From assembly GCA_009784005.1 (NCBI GenBank), contig WRCE01000014.1:1-43757 (forward strand): a stretch of 43,757 bases of DNA, given 5' to 3'. This document shows, piece by piece, positions 18,572-25,436 of this stretch. Positions within the stretch are counted from its first letter, which is position 1; each line of letters starts with the position of its first letter. Position numbers and translations under genes: made by a program. This DNA is from Candidatus Methanimicrococcus labiotermitis. Lineage in GTDB: Archaea > Halobacteriota > Methanosarcinia > Methanosarcinales > Methanosarcinaceae. Under the pieces are notes generated by a model. It saw only the letters and a program-made list of their open reading frames with translations, searched no databases and was not told the DNA's origin.

Positions 18572-19720
18572 TCACTTCTCCTTGTTAATTCTGCGAACAG
18601 CATGCACACCGGCCGCAACGACAGCCGCGCCGACCGCAAGAGCCGAGATTGTGCCGAGGTTAACGCCGAACAAGACGCCCGCGCTTTCCGTTTCAACATA
18701 GAAGGGCATGGCGCCGTTGGGGAAAATAGGCTCAACACAAGCGATACACGGACCGCCGACCTGCATACACATGCTCGTACCGTTGTTCCATTTACGCAGC
18801 GCGCAGTCTGAGTGGACGTACGGCGCTTTACAGCCGATTTTCCAGAGACAGCCGCCTTCAGCGAATCTCTTGTCAAGGACACCGCGGTCATAGAATCCGC
18901 GGCGCGGACAGTTGTCGTGAAGCGTGGCATTCGGCGGGTAAAAGACTTTGGGTCTGCCGATTGAATCCAAAACGCCTTTGAGGTCGGATACGTCAATCTT
19001 TCCGAGGAGAACGGCCGCGACGGTCAAGAAGAACCAGTCGGGGTGGATCGGACATCCGGGTAAGTTGATAACGGGTTTGTTAAGGCCGAGAACTTGCATC
19101 ATACCGCCTTTTTTGTTCTCGGTTTGGTTAACGCCCATGAAGTCACAGTACTTTCTGGTGGCGCAATCTGTGATTGTAATGCCGCCGTATGTAGCGCAGG
19201 TACCAAGCGCGATAATTGCGTCAGCCTTTTTAGCCGTCTTTGCAAAGATGTCTTTGAAGGTGTGGTTACCAATCATGTTAATTTTGCCGGTTCCGTCAGG
19301 ACCGTTACCGATAGAACCTTCGACAACCAAAATGTAGCCGCCTTCTTCGGCAAGCTCTTCAAGCAAGATTTCGGCGTTTAAATCGGATGTACCGACTAAC
19401 TTGCCGTCAACGAAAATACCCTGCTGCGCCAACAGCGTTTCATGGAAAACCAAGCTGATGTTCAAGGCGCTGAGAGCGTCAACGAAATCGGGCGCGGTCG
19501 CATTTAATGCGGATACAGAGCAGCCTGTACATTCTGCACCGTGAAGCCAAAGAACTTTTGTTTCTGAAAATTCTAACGCTTTTACAAGCTGATTCCCGTA
19601 AATTGAAACAAAAGAGGTTGCTCCAAGGGCAGCTACCGCCTTTAGAAAAGTACGGCGGTCGACCTTGAGAATGTCAAGGTTCTTGAATTGTTCAATCATA
19701 TTCAATTTTTCACTAGCCAT
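18572..19720 (-). CDS. vhtG: methanophenazine-reducing hydrogenase, small Fe-S subunit
   Basis: The ATG at 19720 is preferred because GAGGG lies 7 nt upstream; an upstream GTG at 19744 would add eight residues. The 382-residue product has a twin-arginine signal (RRTFLK near 22-27) that exports the folded VhtGA pair. Cys64 and Cys67 (CTGC) start the proximal cluster, and later Cys-rich segments (GCPIHPDW, CLWKIGC, CMQVGGPCIAC) bind the medial and distal clusters. A C-terminal membrane helix near 345-370 anchors it to VhtC. It is the first gene of the vhtGAC operon and diverges from hypC across an 865-bp region. Confidence 0.96.
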   Translation of the reverse strand: MASEKLNMIEQFKNLDILKVDRRTFLKAVAALGATSFVSIYGNQLVKALEFSETKVLWLHGAECTGCSVSALNATAPDFVDALSALNISLVFHETLLAQQGIFVDGKLVGTSDLNAEILLEELAEEGGYILVVEGSIGNGPDGTGKINMIGNHTFKDIFAKTAKKADAIIALGTCATYGGITITDCATRKYCDFMGVNQTENKKGGMMQVLGLNKPVINLPGCPIHPDWFFLTVAAVLLGKIDVSDLKGVLDSIGRPKVFYPPNATLHDNCPRRGFYDRGVLDKRFAEGGCLWKIGCKAPYVHSDCALRKWNNGTSMCMQVGGPCIACVEPIFPNGAMPFYVETESAGVLFGVNLGTISALAVGAAVVAAGVHAVRRINKEK

Positions 19721-19779
19721 TTGAAAACCCTCTACTGTAAACACTATAAAGATAGTAGCTTTTGACTATATCCTACATG

Positions 19780-19791
19780 CTCTATATATAC
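19780..19791 (-). promoter_or_regulatory. TATA box of vhtGAC
   Basis: On the minus strand a TATATATA element sits about 65 nt upstream of the vhtG ATG, preceded by a purine-rich segment that fits a BRE. The predicted leader is about 40 nt and carries the GAGGG site. Confidence 0.65.
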
Positions 19792-19937
19792 GTTTTCCAC
19801 ATTTGTAATTAAAAAACGTGCGAGATTAAACCGAAAAACAGCAAAAATATATCGGTAAAATGAATAATTTTTAAGAGTTACCAAATGATTCCGGCGAAAT
19901 AAATAAAGATTTCAAAATAAAAGATTAACACAAAAAC

Positions 19938-20130
19938 GATGAATAAAAAAACAATGAACAAAAAAACAAAACAAAAAACAATGAACAAAAAAACAAAACA
20001 AAAAACAATGAACAAAAAAACAATGAACAAAAAAACAAAACAAAAAACAATGAACAAAAAAACAATGAACAAAAAAACAATGAACAAAAAACAATGAACA
20101 AAAAACAAACACAAAAAACAAACACAAAAA
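19938..20130. repeat. A-rich minisatellite
   Basis: Units such as caatgaacaaaaaaa and caaaacaaaaaa are repeated over about 190 bp between the vht and hyp operons, passing without a break into copy 2 of the dispersed repeat. Confidence 0.85.
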
Positions 20131-20278
20131 ACCACATAAACCGACCTCCATTTTCGGAGTTGGGCGATGCGAAGCAGCGCACAAATACGAAAATGGAGAT
20201 TTCTGCCAAAAATTAAATGAGAAATAACTATCTGTAATTTTTTTTGAAAATGTAATTTTTTGAAAAACACAAGCAGAA
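20097..20278. repeat. dispersed structured repeat, copy 2
   Basis: This is the first of two tandem 182-bp units. The core from about 20130 to 20270 matches 8160-8325 with few changes, including the CTCCATTTTCG / CGAAAATGGAG stem and its inner hairpin. Confidence 0.9.
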
Positions 20279-20460
20279 AACAAAAAACAAACACAAAAAA
20301 CAAACACAAAAAACCACATAAACCGACCTCCATTTTCGGAGTTGGGCGATGCGAAGCAGCGCACAAATCCGAAAATGGAGATTTCTGCCAAAAATTAAAT
20401 GAGAAATAACTATATGTCGTTTTTTAGAAAATGTAATTTTTTTAAAAACAAATTCAGACA
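20279..20460. repeat. dispersed structured repeat, copy 3
   Basis: The second tandem unit is exactly 182 bp after copy 2. In this copy the base before the right arm changes so that the stem lengthens to 13 bp (CTCCATTTTCGGA / TCCGAAAATGGAG), which favours a structured element. Its right end is more diverged. Confidence 0.9.
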
Positions 20461-20585
20461 TGAACAACAGGCTTATTTATAGAATGGAAGAAACGACACA
20501 TTATTAAATTAAATAATCAAAGACAAAAACTAAAATGAACAACTAAAATAATACTATAATCAAATTTCAAAAGAGGGAAATAAAA

Positions 20586-20858
20586 ATGTGTATTGCGATT
20601 CCGGGAAAAATATCAAAAATAATTTCGGAAAACAAAGCGGAAGTGGACTTCGGCGGCGTTTTTCGAGAAGTCAACTTAGACCTGCTCGGCGGCGCATCTG
20701 AAATAACTGTCGGCAGCCACGTTCTTGTCCATGTCGGCTATGCGATATCGGTCATAACAGAAGAAGAAGCCCGACTGACAATCGAAGCTTTTGATGAGCT
20801 TCTCGCCGCGAATGAGGCTCTTGATGAAGAGAGAGCCCGAATCGAGAATCAGGGATGA
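20586..20858 (+). CDS. hypC: hydrogenase maturation chaperone HypC
   Basis: The 90-residue protein starts with Met-Cys (MCIAIPGKI), the hallmark of HypC/HybG; Cys2 binds the iron of the Fe(CN)2CO unit together with HypD and hands it to the hydrogenase large subunit. GAGGG lies about 9 nt before the ATG. It is the first gene of hypCDABE-cutA. The length is normal and no feature is missing. The likely client here is VhtA, encoded divergently. Confidence 0.96.
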   Translation: MCIAIPGKISKIISENKAEVDFGGVFREVNLDLLGGASEITVGSHVLVHVGYAISVITEEEARLTIEAFDELLAANEALDEERARIENQG

Positions 20859-20861
20859 AAG

Positions 20862-20965
20862 CATTGGTTTGAAGCAGCTAAACAGTTAAGCTGTGGTTTG
20901 AACAGTTAAACAGTTAAGCAGTGGTTTGAAGCAGTTATGAAAGCAGTGATTAAAAGCAGTAGCAG
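20862..20965. repeat. short degenerate repeats between hypC and hypD
   Basis: Copies of gtggtttgaagcagtta and aacagttaagc are arranged in tandem over about 100 bp. Confidence 0.75.
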
Positions 20966-20980
20966 GAAACAGTGATAATT

Positions 20981-22075
20981 ATGGCACGAACAGACCCGTT
21001 TTTAGAAAATCCGGTGGAAATACAGAAGAAATTGGTGGCCGCCATTGCCGCCGACCCGAAACCCGCGCGCATTATGCATATCTGCGGCACCCACGAGCGA
21101 ACGATTGCGAAATACGGTATTCGCAGTCTTCTTCCGGCAGGCATTGAAGTTCTCAGCGGGCCGGGGTGTCCGGTTTGCGTGACGCCTGATGACGACATCG
21201 ACACGGCGATCCTGTTGGCGAAAAAAGGATTGACGGTGATTACATTTGGTGACATGCTTCGTGTCCCGGGAACGGAAGAGAGTTTATTCGATGCCCGCGC
21301 CGAAGGCGCCGATGTCCGTATGGTTTACTCCATTGACGATGCCGTCAAAATCGCGAAAGAGCATCCCGAAAAGGAATTCGTCTTTTTCTCAATCGGTTTT
21401 GAAACAACGATCCCGACAACGGCCGCCGCCGTTTTGCGCGGTTTCCCGCCCAACTTTTCGATTTATACATCATTAAAACTGACGCCTCCGGCGATTGCTC
21501 TTCTGGTTTCGGATATTAACGTTGACGCTTTTATCGCGCCCGGTCATGTCGCCGTCATTACGGGAACCGTGCCTTACAACGATTTCGCGAGAGCCGGATA
21601 TCCGTTCGCTGTCGCCGGTTTTGAATCGTATGACATTCTGCTCGGTATCAAAATGCTTACAGACCAATTGAAAAAAGGAACATCCTTTGTCGAAAACGCA
21701 TACGTCCGCGCTGTCAAAGCCGAAGGGAACGTGATTGCTCAAAAAATGATGAGTGATGTGTTTGACGTCTCCGACGTTGAATGGAGAGGACTGGGCATCA
21801 TCCCCGGCTCCGGCTTGGTTTTAAAAGAGAAATACAAAGAATACGACGCCGGCATCAAATACAAAGAATTGTACGCCCCCGCCCTTGAAAAAATCCGAGA
21901 AATCCGCGCCAAGAAGAAGAAAAACTGCATTTGCGCCGCCATATTAACCGGCAAAGCAACGCCCGCCGACTGCCCGATGTTTGGAAAAACCTGCAAGCCC
22001 GCAAATCCCGTCGGCCCCTGCATGGTCAGCGACGAAGGCATGTGCCACAGTTGGTATAAGTATTGCCGCGACTGA
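20981..22075 (+). CDS. hypD: hydrogenase maturation protein HypD
   Basis: HypD is the 4Fe-4S scaffold on which HypC, HypE and cyanide/CO ligands assemble the iron unit. The family motifs are present: HICGTHE near residue 31, GPGCPVC near residue 64, and a C-terminal Cys cluster (CPMFGKTC ... CMVSDEGMC) that binds the Fe-S cluster. The ATG at 20981 with GTGAT just upstream is preferred; a GTG at 20972 would add three residues. The product has 364 residues, the normal length. The gene ends in TGA, and a purine-rich repeat begins right at the stop codon. Confidence 0.96.
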   Translation: MARTDPFLENPVEIQKKLVAAIAADPKPARIMHICGTHERTIAKYGIRSLLPAGIEVLSGPGCPVCVTPDDDIDTAILLAKKGLTVITFGDMLRVPGTEESLFDARAEGADVRMVYSIDDAVKIAKEHPEKEFVFFSIGFETTIPTTAAAVLRGFPPNFSIYTSLKLTPPAIALLVSDINVDAFIAPGHVAVITGTVPYNDFARAGYPFAVAGFESYDILLGIKMLTDQLKKGTSFVENAYVRAVKAEGNVIAQKMMSDVFDVSDVEWRGLGIIPGSGLVLKEKYKEYDAGIKYKELYAPALEKIREIRAKKKKNCICAAILTGKATPADCPMFGKTCKPANPVGPCMVSDEGMCHSWYKYCRD

Positions 22076-22200
22076 AAAGGGAAGAACGAAAAGGAAAGAC
22101 CGAAAAGGAAAACCGAGACGGGAAGACTGAAAAGGGAAGACTGAAAAAGGAAGACCGAACAGGAAGACCGAAAAGGGAAGAACGAAAGGGGAAGAGGGAA
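22070..22200 (+). repeat. purine-rich minisatellite after hypD
   Basis: About nine units of the type gaccgaaaagggaa / gactgaaaagggaa follow. The first contains the hypD stop (gactgaaaagggaaga), so the array grows out of the gene end. It fills nearly all of the hypD-hypA gap and ends with the hypA ribosome site. Confidence 0.85.
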
Positions 22201-22205
22201 AACAA

Positions 22206-22574
22206 ATGCACGAATATTCATTGGCCATCGGTTTGATGGACAGCGTTTTGACGGCAGCTGAAGAAAATAACGCGTCCGTTGTCAATCACATCAATGTCAA
22301 GGTCGGCAAAGCCGCGCATGTCAACCCGACACAGCTGGAATTTTGTTTAAAATCAATCGCAGATGGAACAATTGCCGAAAACGCGCAATATTCTTTTGAA
22401 GCCGTCGACCCCGAAATCAAATGTGACTGCGGTTATGCCGGAAAACCCGATGAAACCGATGACGGATTGGACATTTTGGAATACATAATCTCTTTAAAAT
22501 GCCCGCTTTGCGGCAAAAATGCCGAAATGGCCGGCGGAACGGAACTGTCGGTCGAATCCATTGACATAGACTGA
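22206..22574 (+). CDS. hypA: nickel-insertion protein HypA
   Basis: The 122-residue protein has the invariant N-terminal Met-His-Glu; His2 is the nickel ligand. A zinc site is formed by Cys73, Cys75, Cys99 and Cys102. The first pair is Cys-X-Cys rather than the usual Cys-X-X-Cys, a mild variation. HypA delivers Ni2+ with HypB to the hydrogenase large subunit. GAGGGAAAAC lies before the ATG. The last 49 bp of the gene are duplicated immediately downstream. Confidence 0.95.
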   Translation: MHEYSLAIGLMDSVLTAAEENNASVVNHINVKVGKAAHVNPTQLEFCLKSIADGTIAENAQYSFEAVDPEIKCDCGYAGKPDETDDGLDILEYIISLKCPLCGKNAEMAGGTELSVESIDID

Positions 22575-22621
22575 AATGGCCGGCGGAACGAAACCGGCAA
22601 TCGAATCCATTGACATAGACT
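22524..22621 (+). repeat. 49-bp tandem duplication of the hypA 3' end
   Basis: The block starting gaaatggccggcggaac occurs at 22524 (inside hypA) and at 22573 (after its stop), both ending in gacatagact followed by gaaatg; a third start of the motif is seen at 22622. The copies differ at a few positions only. The duplication creates an ATG at 22625 that is in frame with hypB. Confidence 0.95.
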
Positions 22622-22705
22622 GAAATGCAGGAAAATCATAAACGAAATTATAATAATCAAACTTTAAACAGAAACAAAATAAAAAAACAACAGGAAGACA
22701 AAGAA

Positions 22706-23398
22706 ATGTGGAATATATTGTTAGCGGAAGGGCACATCATTAACATCGGTCATGATGTTTTTAAGGAAAACAGAAAGCTGGCCGACAAAAACAGAGAGAA
22801 ATTGAAAAAGGAAGGCGTTTTTTCCGTTAATATCATGGGCGCGATCGGCTCGGGCAAAACGACTCTGATTGAAGAAGCCATCAAAGCGCTCGGCTCAAAA
22901 TACAAAGTCGCTGTCATTGCCGGCGATGTGATTGCGGATATGGATGCCGCCCGCTTCCTTAAACTCGGCGTCTTAACCATTCCCGCCAACACGGGAAAAG
23001 AATGCCATCTGGACGCGCATATCGTCAGCGACCTGCTCAAAAAGAATGATTTGAACAGCTATGATGTCTTATTCATCGAAAACGTCGGCAACCTGATTTG
23101 CCCCACCGATTTTGATTTGGGCGAAGACATGAAAATCGTCGTTGTCAGTGTCAGCGAAGGCGATGACATCGTTTTAAAACACCCCGTCATTTTCAAAACA
23201 TCCGATTTGGCCGTTATCAACAAAATCGACATTGCAGAAGCCGTTGATGTGAATCCTGACACGATGGTTCGCGACGTCAAATCGCTGAACCCGAAAATCC
23301 CAGTTCTGCTGACCTCAAAGAGACGGGAAGAAACCGTCAAAGAATGGGTGACGGCGATTGAAAACGCAATGCTTGAAAAGAAGGCCGGCAAAAGGTAA
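22706..23398 (+). CDS. hypB: nickel-insertion GTPase HypB
   Basis: The 230-residue GTPase has a P-loop GAIGSGKTT near residue 44, the ENVGNL switch segment typical of HypB and a base-recognition NKID motif. A Cys-His pair in the TGKECH segment is the conserved dimer metal site. It hydrolyses GTP while loading nickel onto the large subunit with HypA. I place the start at the ATG at 22706, where AGGAAG lies upstream and family alignments begin; an ATG at 22625 would add 27 atypical Lys/Asn/Gln-rich residues and lies in the duplicated hypA end. No His-rich nickel store is present. Confidence 0.93.
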   Translation: MWNILLAEGHIINIGHDVFKENRKLADKNREKLKKEGVFSVNIMGAIGSGKTTLIEEAIKALGSKYKVAVIAGDVIADMDAARFLKLGVLTIPANTGKECHLDAHIVSDLLKKNDLNSYDVLFIENVGNLICPTDFDLGEDMKIVVVSVSEGDDIVLKHPVIFKTSDLAVINKIDIAEAVDVNPDTMVRDVKSLNPKIPVLLTSKRREETVKEWVTAIENAMLEKKAGKR

Positions 23399-23401
23399 CC
23401 G

Positions 23402-23530
23402 GTTAAGAAGCGATTGAAAACCGATTGAAAAAACGATTGAAAAACCGAATTGAAGAAACATTGAAAACCGATTGAAAAAACGATTGAAAACCGATTGAAA
23501 AAACGATTGAAAACCGATTGAAGCAAACAA
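23402..23530 (+). repeat. minisatellite between hypB and hypE
   Basis: About eight units based on cgattgaaaaaa / ccgattgaaaa. The motif resembles gcgattgaaaacgc within the last codons of hypB, so it may derive from the gene end. Confidence 0.85.
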
Positions 23531-23554
23531 TTAAAGAATACCGGAAGGAAGAAA

Positions 23555-24616
23555 ATGGCAAAAGAGAACAGAATTTCAATGGAGCACGGCGCCGGCGGGC
23601 AGCTCATGCAGTCTTTGATCGGAGAAATCATTTTAAAGAATTTGACAAACACGAAAGCGGGGACTGTCGGTTTGGAATCTTTGGATGACGGGGCGACAAT
23701 TGCGCTGGACCGCTCGTTTTTGTCTGACAATCCAAACGCCGAGCTTGTTATGACAACCGACAGCCATGTCGTTAAACCGATTTTTTTCCCGGGCGGTGAC
23801 ATCGGAAAGGTGGCCGTCTGCGGCGCTGTGAATGATTTAGCCGTCATGGGCGCCAAGCCCCTTGCCGTCAGCAGCGGCATGATTATCCCGGAAGGGTTCA
23901 GTATTACTGATTTGGAAAAAATTGTTCAGTCGATGGATGCCGCGCTCAATGAAATCGGCGTTCCGCTGATTACGGGAGACACAAAAACCATTGAAGGAAC
24001 GGCGTTAGACTCAATTATCATCAATATTGCCGCAATCGGTATCTGTGATGCGCCCGTTCGGGACTGCGGCCTTCGCGCCGGCGATAAAATAATCGTGTCA
24101 GGCTTCATTGCCGACCACGGCATGGCGCTTTTGACCAAACGCGAAGGATTTGAGTTTAACTCTGATTTAGAATCCGACACGGCGCCTCTTTGGAAAATGA
24201 TTGAACCGATTCTTGACGTTAAGACGGCAGACGGGAAACGGGCTGTGACGGCTATGAAAGACCCGACCCGCGGCGGCGTTGCCGATGCTTTGAATGAGAT
24301 GGCGCAGAAAAGCAAAGTTTGTATTCGAGTCTATGAGGAAAAGCTTCCGATTCGCGAAACAGTTCACGTCTCATGTGAAATGCTGGGTTTGGACCCGCTT
24401 GAAATTGCCAACGAGGGAAAAGCAATTATAGGCGTACATCATGATTGTGCTGAATATGTTTTAGGACTGCTTAAACAGCATTCCTACGGAAGAGACGCCG
24501 CCGTCATCGGTGAGGTTGTCGACGAAAAACCCGGCAAAGTGATATTGGTTTCCGCTCTTGGCAGTACCCGTTATGTGGATGTGCCGACGGGGGACCCGAT
24601 TCCGCGCGTCTGTTAA
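23555..24616 (+). CDS. hypE: hydrogenase maturation protein HypE
   Basis: The 353-residue AIR-synthase-like ATPase dehydrates the carbamoyl group on its C-terminal Cys to a thiocyanate, which supplies the cyanide ligands. The N-terminal HGAGGQLM motif and the C-terminal PRVC ending with Cys353 are both present, so it should be functional. GGAAGGAAG lies before the ATG. Its partner HypF, the carbamoyltransferase, is not in the window. The gap to the next gene, cutA, is 52 bp with no terminator, suggesting one transcript. Confidence 0.97.
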   Translation: MAKENRISMEHGAGGQLMQSLIGEIILKNLTNTKAGTVGLESLDDGATIALDRSFLSDNPNAELVMTTDSHVVKPIFFPGGDIGKVAVCGAVNDLAVMGAKPLAVSSGMIIPEGFSITDLEKIVQSMDAALNEIGVPLITGDTKTIEGTALDSIIINIAAIGICDAPVRDCGLRAGDKIIVSGFIADHGMALLTKREGFEFNSDLESDTAPLWKMIEPILDVKTADGKRAVTAMKDPTRGGVADALNEMAQKSKVCIRVYEEKLPIRETVHVSCEMLGLDPLEIANEGKAIIGVHHDCAEYVLGLLKQHSYGRDAAVIGEVVDEKPGKVILVSALGSTRYVDVPTGDPIPRVC

Positions 24617-24668
24617 AAACGCGCAAAAAACGCACAAAACGAACAATCGACAATGGGGAAGAGGAATT

Positions 24669-25013
24669 ATGACAAACGAAAACAATGATTACATTTTGGT
24701 TTATGCCGTCTTCCCGACAAAAAAAGAAGCAGAGCTGATCGCGGAATTCCTGATCGAAAATAAATAGATTGTGTGCGCAAACATCCGAAAGCACAAAGCA
24801 ATCTATATTTGGAAAGGAGAAATATACAAAGAAAAGGAGTACAGAGCCCTTTTTAAGACGCGAGAGGATAAGTGGGAAGAAATCAAAGAAACCATTTTGA
24901 AAAAGCATACCTACGAAGCGCCGGTGATTTTAAAAATCCGTATTGAAGACGCAAACGAGAGCTTCAAAAACTGGGCGGATGAAAACTTAATTGACCGCGC
25001 ATTCGGTTTTTAA
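24669..25013 (+). CDS. cutA: CutA-family protein with one in-frame UAG (possible pyrrolysine)
   Basis: The reading frame has a GAGGAATT ribosome site, an ATG at 24669 and a TAA at 25011-25013; it covers 115 codons, the normal CutA length. Codon 33 is TAG (24765-24767). Both sides are clearly CutA: the first 32 residues form strand 1 and helix 1, and after the TAG come CANI, the IYIWKGEI strand, LFKTRED, and the HTYEAPVI motif. No other stop or frameshift is seen. The TAG falls where CutA proteins usually have Leu, one base from TTG. CutA is a small trimeric divalent-metal-binding protein of uncertain role. Either UAG is read as pyrrolysine, or this is a recent nonsense pseudogene. It closes the hyp operon. 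Confidence 0.85.
24765..24767 (+). other. in-frame UAG codon in cutA
   Basis: The codon replaces a usually conserved Leu at the end of helix 1. The only start-like codon nearby on the 3' side (GTG at 24771) lacks a ribosome site, so separate translation of the second half is unlikely. All 30 complete genes of the window end in TAA (18) or TGA (12). Confidence 0.9.
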
Positions 25014-25027
25014 TATTTTAAAAAAAG

Positions 25028-25056
25028 AAAGGCAAAGAATTTCTTTGCCTTTTTTT
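25028..25056 (+). terminator. terminator of the hyp-cutA operon
   Basis: AAAGGCAAAG and CTTTGCCTTT form a stem 15 bp after the cutA TAA, followed by seven T on the plus strand. Confidence 0.88.
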
Positions 25057-25436
25057 ATAAATCCGAACCGTTCTAATCCTGTTTTGTTTTATAAGTCCGA
25101 TTCTATCTTATTCAATTTTATAAGCCGGATTCATCCTTATTCTGTATTATAAGTCCGATTCTACCTTATTCTGTTTTATAAGCCCGATTCATCCTTATTC
25201 TGTTTTGTTTTATAAGTCCGATTCTATCTTATTCAATTTTATAATCCAGATTCATCCTTATTCTGTATTATAAGTCCGATTCTACCTTATTCTGTTTTAT
25301 AAGCCCGATTCATCCTTATTCTGTTTTATAAGCCCGATTCATCCTTATTCTGTTTTATAAGTCCGATTCTACCTTATTCTGTTTTATAAGTCCGATTCGT
25401 CCGATTCGTCCTTATCTTCCTTATTCTGTTTTCCGC
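25057..25436. repeat. 29-bp minisatellite with higher-order period
   Basis: About 12 units of ttattctgttttataagcccgattcatcc type fill the convergent gap. Variants alternate, and a block of four variants is itself repeated (about 25090-25200 and 25207-25320). The motif resembles the 3' end of the minus-strand gene that stops at 25437 (ttacaagttcaattcttt against ttataagtccgattctac). No gene lies in this 380-bp gap. Confidence 0.9.

Larger units (their letters stand above)
19721..20585. other. 865-bp divergent region between vht and hyp operons
   Basis: It holds the vht promoter at the left, an A-rich minisatellite (19938-20130), two tandem copies of the 182-bp structured repeat (20097-20460) and the hypC promoter zone. 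Long minus-strand frames here are translations of the repeats (Phe/Cys/Leu-rich) and are not genes. Confidence 0.7.

Noticed and set aside
20097-20460. Tandem dispersed repeats as an insertion sequence
   Set aside because: No transposase, terminal repeats at the ends or target duplication are visible; a small non-autonomous element remains possible and is kept as a finding only.
19878-20467. Minus-strand frames rich in Phe, Cys and Leu
   Set aside because: They arise from A-rich repeats and the dispersed repeat; the same peptide recurs because the DNA is duplicated, not because of coding.
24771-25013. Second half of cutA as an independent gene with a GTG start
   Set aside because: It has no ribosome site, starts in the middle of the CutA fold and lacks the first strand and helix that lie in frame upstream.
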